This document shows positions 44,513 to 52,871 of a stretch of 64,000 nt of DNA, piece by piece. This stretch comes from Saccharibacillus sp. JS10 (lineage in GTDB: Bacteria > Bacillota > Bacilli > Paenibacillales > Paenibacillaceae). The notes under the pieces were generated by a model that worked only from the letters and a program-made list of their open reading frames with translations, did no database searches and was not told the origin of the DNA. The position numbers were made by a program, and so were the translations under genes. The first letter of the stretch is position 1; every line of letters starts with the position of its first letter. The stretch is taken from positions 1,054,001 to 1,118,000 of the forward strand of contig NZ_JANFNS010000001.1 in assembly GCF_024436065.1 (NCBI RefSeq). Reading direction: 5' to 3'.

Positions 44513-45646
44513 TTAATCGTTTAATTGAATCGATACGATACAGACATCGTCGCTTTTGCCTTGTCCAAATACCGCTAACTTTTCAGTAAACCGATCATTT
44601 GGCAAGTATCGAATACGAGAGGCGTAATTTTCCAGGTGTTCGATCCCGGCACTAATCGACTTTCGCGGCGTCTCGACCAAGCCATCGGTATATAATAATA
44701 TCTTTCCGGAACCTGAGTAGGGACAAATACCGCTACGGCTCGTAATTTTTTTGCGAATGCCTAAAGGCACACCAGTCGTTTCCAAATAATGTGCTTTCTG
44801 ATTTTCTGAAAAAAATAAACCTGGTGGATGCCCGGCGTTGAAATATCGAATTTGTTGCGCTTTTTGATCAATCAGCAGATAGATTGCGGTCAAATAAATC
44901 GATTCGCGGCTTCCGCCGAACAAGTTAAACATTTGCCGATTTAATTCTTGGCATACTTCCGAAGGTTCGGTAATTCGCTTGACCATCCTGTCCAATAACG
45001 AGCGCACCGACATACTGATCAAAGCCGAAGATAATCCGTGACCTGCCACGTCGATTAGCATGACGCCGCAGCGATGTTCGTCGATTCGTGTCCAATAAAA
45101 CATATCGCCGGATACTTCATCCGATTGGATATATTGCGCATGAATTTCGATCTTCGGTTCTAGCATCGGTGAGGGAAGTACGGTTTTTTGTACTTTTTTG
45201 GCAAGTTGTAATTCTTTGAGCAATCCGATTTCTCGGCTTTTTCGAATATCGGTTTCTTTTTTGAAACGAATCGCCGATTGTACGCGTGTAAGCAGTTCGT
45301 AATCCGGCGCTCCTTTTTCGACAAAGTCTATTCCGCCCGCGCCGAACGCTTCTTTGAAATGCCTTCGGTCGCTGGTTAGAAAAATAATCGGTAAGTCCAT
45401 ATAAGGCGGACAAGCTTTGATTAGACCGCAAGCTTCGATCCCATCCATATCCGGCATGACGATATCCAGCAAAATCAGATCGAAAGCTGCTGCTTTACGC
45501 GGAATACGTCCACCTGTCATGCCTAGCCGCTCCAAAGCCTGTTCTGCCGAAGAAGCGGTCTCAATAGCTGAGTAACCGGCTTCGGACAACACCTGCTTGA
45601 AATACGCGAGATTCATCATCGAATCGTCGACAATCAGTATGCTCAT
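44513..45646 (-). CDS. Receiver-PP2C (SpoIIE-type) phosphatase
   Basis: 377 residues. Receiver domain about 1-120: VDDS, phosphorylated Asp in LLDIVMPDMDG, Thr in FLTSD, Lys in VEKGAP. A short coiled linker (about 130-165) leads to a PP2C domain (about 175-375) with metal-binding Asp in SGDMF, IDVAGHGLSSAL, LLYTDGLVET and KSDDVCIV, all intact. Such proteins dephosphorylate STAS anti-anti-sigma factors when the receiver is phosphorylated. ATG at 45644-45646 follows GGAGGAG. First gene of the operon; no cognate histidine kinase gene beside it. Confidence 0.92.
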   Translation of the reverse strand: MSILIVDDSMMNLAYFKQVLSEAGYSAIETASSAEQALERLGMTGGRIPRKAAAFDLILLDIVMPDMDGIEACGLIKACPPYMDLPIIFLTSDRRHFKEAFGAGGIDFVEKGAPDYELLTRVQSAIRFKKETDIRKSREIGLLKELQLAKKVQKTVLPSPMLEPKIEIHAQYIQSDEVSGDMFYWTRIDEHRCGVMLIDVAGHGLSSALISMSVRSLLDRMVKRITEPSEVCQELNRQMFNLFGGSRESIYLTAIYLLIDQKAQQIRYFNAGHPPGLFFSENQKAHYLETTGVPLGIRKKITSRSGICPYSGSGKILLYTDGLVETPRKSISAGIEHLENYASRIRYLPNDRFTEKLAVFGQGKSDDVCIVSIQLND

Positions 45647-45790
45647 GGCGTTTCTCCTCCAGCGCGGCACAAAATCGTAATGACTCCACTTTTTTGTTAA
45701 AATGAGCCAAGGTTAAATCGGGTTATCTATATCATCGACCGTAATCGCCAAATTGTTGAGGGTATGGAATTTGTTCATCTATAAAAGACA

Positions 45791-45822
45791 AAACTCCGTT
45801 TCCTATAGAGGAAACGGAGTTT
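45791..45822. terminator. Terminator after the chromate-transporter genes
   Basis: A 13-bp perfect stem AAACTCCGTTTCC / GGAAACGGAGTTT with a 6-nt loop, A and T runs on the flanks; it ends 1 bp from the chrA-like stop. Confidence 0.85.
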
Positions 45823-45823
45823 T

Positions 45824-46366
45824 TTAGAATATGACGATTCCGGCTACCGCGGATAGTCCTAAGACCATCAAAGGATGCCATTTGTATTTAAGCAGAGCGA
45901 ATAGTCCGCCGCCTACAATCAAGACCATGCCCAATGTCTGTCCGTTGAGCCATTCGCCTGAGCTCAATTGTTCGTCGAATCCGAATCGGATCGCGGCATA
46001 GAGAATCAATGCGGTGACTACAGGGCGCAATCCGTAAAAAGCGGAACGAACGCTTAAGCGATCTTGCAATCGCACGAAAAAAGCGGCGAACAAAATAACC
46101 AAAATCAAAGAAGGTAAAACCATACCGACCGTCGCAACGATCGCGCCGGCGATTCCGGCTTGTTGATATCCGATCAAAGTCGCACTATTCGTCGCAATCG
46201 ATCCTGGCGCCATACTCGACAATACGCCGATATCCCGGAATTGACCGGTTCCGATCCATCCCATTGCGGTTGCTTCTCGTTGAATCGAACTCATGACCGC
46301 ATAACCGCCTCCGAACGCCAGACAGCCAATTCGGAAAAACACGATAAAAAGATTCCATAATACCAC
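45824..46366 (-). CDS. Chromate transporter half-protein (CHR family), second
   Basis: 180 residues, one CHR domain: FFRIGCLAFGGGYAVM, LSSMAPGSIATNSATLIGY and about five membrane segments. Short-chain ChrA proteins act as pairs. GTG start at 46364-46366 follows GAAGGTG. It lies 13 bp after its partner at 46380. Substrate chromate is the family assignment; the pair could carry another anion. Confidence 0.85.
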   Translation of the reverse strand: MVLWNLFIVFFRIGCLAFGGGYAVMSSIQREATAMGWIGTGQFRDIGVLSSMAPGSIATNSATLIGYQQAGIAGAIVATVGMVLPSLILVILFAAFFVRLQDRLSVRSAFYGLRPVVTALILYAAIRFGFDEQLSSGEWLNGQTLGMVLIVGGGLFALLKYKWHPLMVLGLSAVAGIVIF

Positions 46367-46379
46367 GTTTTATTCACCT

Positions 46380-47018
46380 TCAAATATAATATTCCGGCAA
46401 CATTGCTTCTTGCGACACTTCTGACTTCGGTTCGGTACGCACTTCCAGTTGGTTGACATGACGAATAAGAATGACGGTAATTCCGATGATCGGCGCTCCG
46501 ATAATCAGCCAAATGGAACTCCAATTCGTAAATAACAAAATACCGAGTGCAATTGCTGCGATGCCAATCGTCAACGCATCAAATAAAGACGCTTTTGCCA
46601 TTTTCCATGCCGCAACCAGAATCAACGCGATTACAGCTGCATGAATTCCTTTAAGCGCTGCTTGGACTTTGGCATAGTCTTTGAACAACGAATACGTAAG
46701 ACTCAGCAGCAGCACGATTGCAAGTGTAGGAAGTGTAATGCCAAGTACGGCTGCGATCGCTCCAAGCACTCCGCCCATCCGGTAGCCGACAAAAGCCGCC
46801 GAGTTTACAGCTACACCGCCTGGTGCAGAACCGGCTACCGACACCATATCGCTCATCTCATCTGCGTTCATCCACTTTTTGCGCTCAACGACTTCTTTTT
46901 CGATCGTCGCGATCATGGCATATCCACCACCGAACGTGGAAGGCCCTATTTTGAGAAATGTCATAAATATCGCGAGCAACATCCGTAAAGGTTGTTCTCG
47001 GGTTAACATCTTATTCAT
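46380..47018 (-). CDS. Chromate transporter half-protein (CHR family), first
   Basis: 212 residues, one CHR domain: FLKIGPSTFGGGYAMI, VSVAGSAPGGVAVNSAAFVGYRMGG, then membrane segments and a polar tail. ATG at 47016-47018 is preferred; an in-frame GTG three codons earlier lies in the AAAAGAGTG ribosome site. The two CHR halves are read from the same strand but should take opposite orientations in the membrane, as in known paired systems. Confidence 0.83.
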   Translation of the reverse strand: MNKMLTREQPLRMLLAIFMTFLKIGPSTFGGGYAMIATIEKEVVERKKWMNADEMSDMVSVAGSAPGGVAVNSAAFVGYRMGGVLGAIAAVLGITLPTLAIVLLLSLTYSLFKDYAKVQAALKGIHAAVIALILVAAWKMAKASLFDALTIGIAAIALGILLFTNWSSIWLIIGAPIIGITVILIRHVNQLEVRTEPKSEVSQEAMLPEYYI

Positions 47019-47082
47019 TTGATTCACTCTTTTCTACAAACCTCTTTCTGAAGCTCTCTATAAAGGAGTCCACAATCTTTTC

Positions 47083-47088
47083 ATTATA
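47083..47088 (-). promoter_or_regulatory. -10 box of the chromate-transporter operon
   Basis: Minus-strand TATAAT preceded by TGG (extended -10); no consensus -35. About 65 bp upstream of the first CHR gene. Confidence 0.5.
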
Positions 47089-47160
47089 CCACATCTTTTC
47101 AAACTGATATTAAGTCTACGTATTATTTCTACATGATTCGAGTTTTAAATCAAAAAGCTC

Positions 47161-47166
47161 TATAAT
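47161..47166 (+). promoter_or_regulatory. -10 box of the ROK regulator gene
   Basis: TATAAT, no good -35 at 17 bp. An ATG overlapping this box is therefore not the gene start. Confidence 0.5.
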
Positions 47167-47200
47167 GAAACTATTAAAATTCGGAAATGGAGAACTACTT

Positions 47201-48382
47201 ATGATTGCTCGTCCTCAAGCTTCAATACGTAAACAGGTTTACCAGCGCATTCTTGAACTCGGCACTGTATCGAAAGCCGATCTGATGCAAGAATTCCCGT
47301 TAACCAGTAGTAGCATGACCCGTTTACTTGATGATCTGGTGGCTCAACATATCATTCAAATCTCCGGGCTTGGCAGTTCTACCGGCGGAAGAAAACCGAT
47401 CTTGTTTCAAACCAATCCGACTTACCGCTATTTGCTTGGTCTTGAAATCTCACGGATCTATTCGACGCTTGCACTCTATGATATGCAGTTGAATTTGATC
47501 ACTTCGACTCGTTGGCATATGGATGCTCAAATGACGCCGCAACATTTCGTTGAGCGTGTCGGCGTCGAAACGCAGCGATTTTTGGACAATTACTCGTTAC
47601 AATCGGATTCGCTTTTGGGAATTGGAATAGGCGCTGTAGGCCCACTGAACCGCGAAGCCGGCTTGATTACGCAACCTGAATTTTTCAAAGCCGAAGGTTG
47701 GGACGAAGTGCCGATCTGCGAATTGTTAAAACAAAAATTGAATATCCCCGCTGTATTGGACAATGGTTCGAATACCGCTTTGCTTGGCGAAAACTGGGCA
47801 CTACGCGGTCAAAATGTTCAGCATCTACTTTATGTACATACCGGTGTCGGACTGCGTGCAGCGATGATGTCCGAAGGGCGTCTGATTCGCGGAGCCGCCG
47901 ATGCGGAGATCGGTCAGATGATTATCGCAAAAGGCGGGACTAACTTTGAAGATCACGGCAATCATGGAGCTTGGGAAACGTTCGTATCGGTACGGGCATT
48001 GCAGCAACGAGTTCGCGATCTATTGAAAAAAGGTCATGCCAGTCTTCTTCAACACAAACAACCGGAAGATCTGACTTTTGCGGACTTGACCGAAGCACTG
48101 CATCAAGGCGATGCGCTCGTCAACGAACAATTTATTGAAGCCGCTGCTTATTTGGGATTAGGGCTTGCTAATTTGATTCATGTGTTGCATCCTGACAATA
48201 TCGTATTGGGAGGTCCACTGATCGAAGCGCATCCCCTTGTTTTGGAAACTGCGATATTCACGGCGATGCAAAATATTAATACCGGACGCTCTTATACGCC
48301 GACTTTTTCTGTAGCTAAACTTGGCGAACACGCCGTTGCTGCGGGCGCTGCTTTGATGCTTTTACAAGAATGGAACGTATAG
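47201..48382 (+). CDS. ROK-family transcriptional regulator
   Basis: 393 residues. N-terminal winged helix (about 5-75, SKADLMQEFPLTSSSMTRLLDDLV) and a ROK sugar-kinase-like domain (about 85-390; DNGSNTALLGE, HTGVGLRAAMMSEGRL). The zinc motif CxCGxxGCxE of NagC/XylR-type ROK proteins is lost: the region reads FEDHGNHGAWETFVS, keeping a His and Glu but no Cys. ATG at 47201 follows GGAGA. The stop lies 14 bp before the GH127 start, so the two are probably co-transcribed and the regulator controls use of the glycan. Confidence 0.88.
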   Translation: MIARPQASIRKQVYQRILELGTVSKADLMQEFPLTSSSMTRLLDDLVAQHIIQISGLGSSTGGRKPILFQTNPTYRYLLGLEISRIYSTLALYDMQLNLITSTRWHMDAQMTPQHFVERVGVETQRFLDNYSLQSDSLLGIGIGAVGPLNREAGLITQPEFFKAEGWDEVPICELLKQKLNIPAVLDNGSNTALLGENWALRGQNVQHLLYVHTGVGLRAAMMSEGRLIRGAADAEIGQMIIAKGGTNFEDHGNHGAWETFVSVRALQQRVRDLLKKGHASLLQHKQPEDLTFADLTEALHQGDALVNEQFIEAAAYLGLGLANLIHVLHPDNIVLGGPLIEAHPLVLETAIFTAMQNINTGRSYTPTFSVAKLGEHAVAAGAALMLLQEWNV

Positions 48383-48396
48383 ACGGGAGAATGAAT

Positions 48397-50961
48397 ATGC
48401 CGATTCAATCGCGATTTAACGACTATCCACTGGATCACGTACGTATCGATGACGCTTACTTACAGCAAGCTTTTGACCAAGAAGTACGTTATTTGAAAAG
48501 GTATCAAAATGATCGGTTGTTAGCGGAATTCCGGAATACCAAAGGATTGATTCCTCTTGCTGAAAGTTATCCGGGTTGGGAAAATACCGAAATTCGAGGG
48601 CATACTCTAGGGCATTATCTCAAAGCAGCGGCTCAAGCTTATCACGTATCGCATGATGCTGAATTGTTGGAAAGGCTAAACGACTTGATCGACGAACTTG
48701 CATTATGTCAGTTAGAGAGCGGATATTTATCCGCTTTTCCGCAGGAGTTATTTGATCGGATCGAACAGCGTCAACCGGCTTGGGTGCCGTGGTATACGAT
48801 GCACAAGATTGTTGCCGGCTTAGTTGCAGTATTTGAGCATACCGGAAATTTGAAAGCGCTACATATTTGTGAAAAGCTTGGAGATTGGATTGCGGATCGG
48901 ACTGCAAGCTGGACACCGGAAGTTAGGCAGATTGTATTGTCGGTCGAATATGGCGGAATGAACGATTGTTTATACGATTTGTACAGACATACAGGAAAAC
49001 CAAGCCATCTGGATGCCGCTCATGCTTTTGACGAATTAAGTTTGTTTGAGCCGGTTGCCGCAGGGCAAGATGTGTTAAAAGGCAAACATGCCAATACGAC
49101 GATTCCTAAATTTATCGGAGCGCTAAACCGTTACCGGATCTTGGGCGAAAACGAATCTTTTTATCTGAAAGCCGCAGAACAGTTTTGGACGATGGTCGTG
49201 GAGCACCATAGCTATATTACAGGCGGCAATAGCGAATGGGAACATTTCGGAGAACCGGACGAGCTGGATTGCGAACGCTCTAACTTCACAGCCGAGACTT
49301 GCAACACTTACAATATGCTCAAGCTGTCACGCGAATTATTCAAGCTAAGCGGCGATATGAAATACGCTCATTTCTATGAAAATACGTTTTTGAATGCGAT
49401 TGTTTCTTCGCAACATCCAGACACCGGCATGACGATGTATTTTCAACCGATGGCGACAGGCTATTTTAAAGTCTATAGTTCGCCGTTCGAACATTTCTGG
49501 TGCTGCACCGGTACGGGCATGGAAAGCTTCAGCAAGCTAAACGACAGCTTGTATTTCCAAAGTGAAGACGGCATTGCGGTCTTGCAATATTTTTCTTCGG
49601 AACTAGACGCCCCTTCTTTCGGGCTAAAGCTCAAGCAGCGCGCTGCTTTGCCGGAGTCCGATACGGTGTCTTTCACCGTATCGACTACAGCGAAGCAGCA
49701 AAATCAAGTTACGCTGCGCTTGCGTTTGCCGGATTGGCTGCACGGCGAAGCTTCGCTCACGCTGGGCGGCGAAAGTGTGCCGATCGAAGCCATTGACGGC
49801 TTCGCCGTGATTCGCCGCCTTTGGGCAGACGGCGACCGGATCCAGCTTCGCTTGCCGATGACGCTGCGCGCGATCGGGCTGCCGGACGCGCCGCATACGG
49901 TCGCTTTCCGTTATGGGCCTGCTGTGCTCAGCGCAGGGCTGGGCACCGCGGACATGACCGAGTCCGCGACCGGCGTAGCCGTGAGTGTCCCGACGAGAAG
50001 CATGCTCGTCAAAGACTTTATTACCGTAGAAGGCAGCCCCGAAGATTGGCTGGCTTCCCTGCCTTCGCGCTGGATCAAGCGCGAAGATGCCCTTGAATTT
50101 GTTCTTCAAGGAACCGATGAAGATCATCGGTTGGTCTTTACGCCGCATTATAAGCGGCATGACGAACGCTACGGGATCTACTGGCGAATCGTCAAAGCCG
50201 ATTCGCGGGAGCTTCAGGCGCACATTTGCGAAAGCAAGCGAAAAGGACGCGTCGAAGACGCTACGATCGACAGCTTGCCGGTCGGCAACGACCAATACGA
50301 GCTGGAGCATCGGATTCAAGGCGACCAGACATTCGTAGATGTCTGGGACGGCAGTACGACCCGCCGCGCCGAGAACGGCGGATACTTTGGCTATACGCTC
50401 AGCACACGTGCTGGCGAAGATCACGTACTGGAAGTGACATATTTCTCCGGTCATCGCGGAGATCGACCGATTACAGTAAAGGTCAACGATGTGATCATCG
50501 CTGACGGTATTCCATCATCGACGGTTGAAGGTGAACGAGGTTTCCATCACCATCATTATTTGCTACCGGCAGATCTGATCGGTAACCAAGAGACACTGGA
50601 TGTGAGATTTGAAGTTAACGGAGAAGAAACCGGCATATTCGATATTTTGAGAATCATGCGACCTTTCGGTACGGACGCTTCGCTGAATTTGTTGGAATTT
50701 GATACCGGCATATTAGAGCCGTCTTTTGATCCTGCAATCACGGATTACACTCTTACTGTTCCAGCGCATACCAACACTGTGTTTTTACAAGCTTCGCTAC
50801 GATCCAAAAACGGATTGCTCGTAGTGAACGACATTTTGGTTGAAGAATCGATCCGTCGTCCAGTTTTTGTAGAAGACAACATGACTTCGCTGACGTTAAC
50901 TACGTTCGCTGAAGATCATCAGACGTCGAAGACGTATACGGTTCAGATTATCAAAAATTAA
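48397..50961 (+). CDS. GH127-family glycosidase (beta-L-arabinofuranosidase-like)
   Basis: 854 residues. Catalytic alpha/alpha barrel about 1-430 with FTAETCNTYNML (acid/metal-binding Glu and Cys near 297-299) and FWCCTGTGMES (Cys pair near 368, one being the nucleophile), the zinc-cysteine site of GH127. Beta-sandwich domains follow, and a C-terminal cadherin-like beta-sandwich (about 770-854, LLEFDTGILEPSFDPAITDYTLTVP). No signal peptide, so it acts inside the cell on imported oligosaccharide. ATG at 48397 lies 6 bases after GGGAGA; two earlier ATGs are rejected. The segment 49700-50450 is clearly more GC-rich than the rest. Confidence 0.88.
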   Translation: MPIQSRFNDYPLDHVRIDDAYLQQAFDQEVRYLKRYQNDRLLAEFRNTKGLIPLAESYPGWENTEIRGHTLGHYLKAAAQAYHVSHDAELLERLNDLIDELALCQLESGYLSAFPQELFDRIEQRQPAWVPWYTMHKIVAGLVAVFEHTGNLKALHICEKLGDWIADRTASWTPEVRQIVLSVEYGGMNDCLYDLYRHTGKPSHLDAAHAFDELSLFEPVAAGQDVLKGKHANTTIPKFIGALNRYRILGENESFYLKAAEQFWTMVVEHHSYITGGNSEWEHFGEPDELDCERSNFTAETCNTYNMLKLSRELFKLSGDMKYAHFYENTFLNAIVSSQHPDTGMTMYFQPMATGYFKVYSSPFEHFWCCTGTGMESFSKLNDSLYFQSEDGIAVLQYFSSELDAPSFGLKLKQRAALPESDTVSFTVSTTAKQQNQVTLRLRLPDWLHGEASLTLGGESVPIEAIDGFAVIRRLWADGDRIQLRLPMTLRAIGLPDAPHTVAFRYGPAVLSAGLGTADMTESATGVAVSVPTRSMLVKDFITVEGSPEDWLASLPSRWIKREDALEFVLQGTDEDHRLVFTPHYKRHDERYGIYWRIVKADSRELQAHICESKRKGRVEDATIDSLPVGNDQYELEHRIQGDQTFVDVWDGSTTRRAENGGYFGYTLSTRAGEDHVLEVTYFSGHRGDRPITVKVNDVIIADGIPSSTVEGERGFHHHHYLLPADLIGNQETLDVRFEVNGEETGIFDILRIMRPFGTDASLNLLEFDTGILEPSFDPAITDYTLTVPAHTNTVFLQASLRSKNGLLVVNDILVEESIRRPVFVEDNMTSLTLTTFAEDHQTSKTYTVQIIKN

Positions 50962-50974
50962 TACCTGCTTCTTA

Positions 50975-51014
50975 AAAAGACGACTCACTTCCCTAAGGAA
51001 ATGAGTCGTCTTTT
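50975..51014. terminator. Terminator of the GH127 gene
   Basis: AAAAGACGACTCA / TGAGTCGTCTTTT with TTCC / GGAA inside and a CTAA loop; serves the convergent secreted-protein gene too. Confidence 0.87.
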
Positions 51015-51034
51015 TGTAATATCGTTTAAATCTT

Positions 51035-51499
51035 TTACGAACCCGTAACTCTTTGTATTTTCGACGGAGTACCATCAGTTGGAGCTTTCGAAGGCGCAGC
51101 GATCTGTTGTTGAGCTTGCTCAATCGCTTGATGAGCAGCTTTGTATTCCTCTATAAGTTGCTGTTTCGCTGCATCCGATTGCGAAGAAGAAGCTTTTTTC
51201 GCTTCGGCTTCTTGAATTTTTTTAGTCGCTTCTTCGATTTTTGCTTGCTTTTCTTTCATTTCAGCCTTTATCGCTTCTTGGCTGATCTTGATCTTGGCTT
51301 TTTCATTTCCAGTTGAGGCTTCTTTCGTACTTACAGCGAGTTGAGCCAAAATCAGTTGAATATCGACACTTGATGTTGGCGCACCCAATGAGAGTTTGCC
51401 TACATCTGTAGGCAACGAAGCCGCTGAAGCCGAAAACGGAGCAATCGCACTTACGAGCAGCGCTGCCGAGAATAAGCCTGCCATCGATCTTTTTTTCAT
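51035..51499 (-). CDS. Small secreted coiled-coil protein, function unknown
   Basis: 154 residues. Signal peptide 1-27 (GLFSAALLVSAIAPFSASAA). The mature part is mostly a charged helix (about 65-135, KAKIKISQEAIKAEMKEKQA and so on) rich in Lys, Glu, Ala and Gln, probably a coiled coil, with a short Pro/Thr tail. ATG at 51497-51499 follows AGGGGA; a 31-codon upstream extension covers the promoter. I recognise no family. Confidence 0.75.
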   Translation of the reverse strand: MKKRSMAGLFSAALLVSAIAPFSASAASLPTDVGKLSLGAPTSSVDIQLILAQLAVSTKEASTGNEKAKIKISQEAIKAEMKEKQAKIEEATKKIQEAEAKKASSSQSDAAKQQLIEEYKAAHQAIEQAQQQIAAPSKAPTDGTPSKIQRVTGS

Positions 51500-51547
51500 T
51501 ATTTTTCCCCTGTCTTTTATAAATTTGCAATGCTGGATTGCTGCTTT

Positions 51548-51576
51548 ATTATAGTGGGGTAATAGCGGTTCGTCTA
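51548..51576 (-). promoter_or_regulatory. Promoter of the small secreted protein
   Basis: TAGACG (51571-51576) and TATAAT (51548-51553) on the minus strand, 17-bp spacer. Confidence 0.6.
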
Positions 51577-51684
51577 TTGAAATATCAGCCAAAAAAATTC
51601 GTTCAAAACAATGATTTTGGGTAAAGAGTAAAGATACGCAAGGTCAAAACTTCTTTATTTATCCGAAAGGAGCTGTGATAGATC

Positions 51685-51879
51685 GTGTTTCTGTTTTTTC
51701 TGATTTTGGTTGCGATCGGAGCTGTCAATGTGTTGACTCCGCAATGGGTCTGGCGGATACGGCAGGTGATCCCCAAATCCGAAACGTCGGAACCGAATCC
51801 TTCTTTTATGGTATGGAGTCAGTTAGCAGGAATGATCGCTTTAATCGGGGCGGTGTTGATTTTGTCACAAGGTTTGTAA
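51685..51879 (+). CDS. Small membrane protein, DUF6199-like
   Basis: 64 residues with two hydrophobic segments (FLFFLILVAIGAVNVLTP and LAGMIALIGAVLIL) around a polar loop PQWVWRIRQVIPKSETSEPNPSF. Size and layout match DUF6199-type proteins of Bacilli, function unknown. GTG start; AAAGGAG lies 12 bases upstream, a little far. No terminator seen after it. Confidence 0.65.
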   Translation: MFLFFLILVAIGAVNVLTPQWVWRIRQVIPKSETSEPNPSFMVWSQLAGMIALIGAVLILSQGL

Positions 51880-51989
51880 CATGAATATTTATATGCACAA
51901 AGGTTGGGGATCGACGGGAGAAATAAGACTAGCTTCTTTAACAAATTTCTCCCGTTGCCCAAGCTCAAACGACTTTTGATCAGAGAATA

Positions 51990-52766
51990 TTATTTCACCG
52001 CTACAAAAAACACACGTTCCGTCTCTTCGTCTGCTTTTTCCCATCCAAAATCCGCATAATATTCTGCACTTGAAAATCCTGCATCCAGCAGCGCCTGTTG
52101 CAACCATGTCATTTCATAAGCACGTTCTACATGAATTTCGTCAAAACGATCATATAGCTCTGCCGACGACGAATCTTCTTCGCGACGCACAAATATCCGC
52201 AAATGATGCTCGATTTCGATCCGCTCTTCGTCTAACCCACAAGTCCAAATATAAGACACTTGATCTTCATCCAAGACAAAAGGCTGTTCTTCTTCATATC
52301 GACGAAGCGTATTTGGATGATGAACATCAAATAAAAAGGTGCCTCCCGGCTTTAAACCCTCATACGTTCTACGGAATGTATCTTCGATCTGCTGAGGCTC
52401 CGTCAAATAATTCAGGCAATCGCAAAAAGAAATGACCGAGTCTACCGGTTCCGGCGTTACCCACTCGGTCATATCTTGACAAGCAAAACGAAGACTGCCG
52501 GTACGCAGTAACCCTTGAAGCATAGGACGCTCACTGGCTTTATGATGCGCAACGGCGAGCATATCTTCCGACAAGTCGATTCCCGTCATATGATAACCTT
52601 GCTCGGCAAGCAGGGTCGTAAGCGTCCCCGTGCCGCAACCCAATTCTACAACCTCGCTAGGGTTGCCGTGCTTTTCCCAGGCATCGAGTGCAAACCGTTG
52701 CCACTTGCTATACGGCATATCCTGCATCAATTCATCGTAAATATAAGCAAATTTCCCATAAGACAT
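51990..52766 (-). CDS. yqeM: SAM-dependent methyltransferase YqeM
   Basis: 258 residues, class I methyltransferase: motif I VELGCGTGTLTTLLA, IDLSEDML, and FCDCLNYLTEP after the central strand. The N-terminus FAYIYDELM is typical of YqeM. ATG at 52764-52766 lies 11 bases from AAGGAG; a TTG three codons earlier is too close. Placed after the rsfS-yqeK-nadD group as in B. subtilis, though cvfB and a terminator intervene. Substrate unknown. Confidence 0.85.
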   Translation of the reverse strand: MSYGKFAYIYDELMQDMPYSKWQRFALDAWEKHGNPSEVVELGCGTGTLTTLLAEQGYHMTGIDLSEDMLAVAHHKASERPMLQGLLRTGSLRFACQDMTEWVTPEPVDSVISFCDCLNYLTEPQQIEDTFRRTYEGLKPGGTFLFDVHHPNTLRRYEEEQPFVLDEDQVSYIWTCGLDEERIEIEHHLRIFVRREEDSSSAELYDRFDEIHVERAYEMTWLQQALLDAGFSSAEYYADFGWEKADEETERVFFVAVK

Positions 52767-52813
52767 CTGATACAAAACTCCTTTCTGTACATCTTCATCT
52801 TTCCATAAAAAAA

Positions 52814-52842
52814 CGGCTCTTTCCTGTCCGGGAAACGAGCCG
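52814..52842 (-). terminator. Terminator after cvfB
   Basis: CGGCTC-TTTCC / GGAAA-GAGCCG arms, then seven T on the minus strand. Only 48 bp remain before yqeM, so yqeM probably depends on read-through. Confidence 0.8.
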
Positions 52843-52871
52843 TAGATTTGAAGATCAACTATAAAAAACGA

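Noticed and set aside
39808-45646. Reading the PP2C-STAS-kinase genes as the SigB operon
   Set aside because: There is no sigB gene, no separate RsbW, and the kinase is part of a membrane fusion; the arrangement is different.
49624-50454. 276-codon minus-strand frame within the GH127 gene
   Set aside because: Caused by the GC-rich stretch, which has few stop codons in any frame; the GH127 frame carries the catalytic motifs and runs through.
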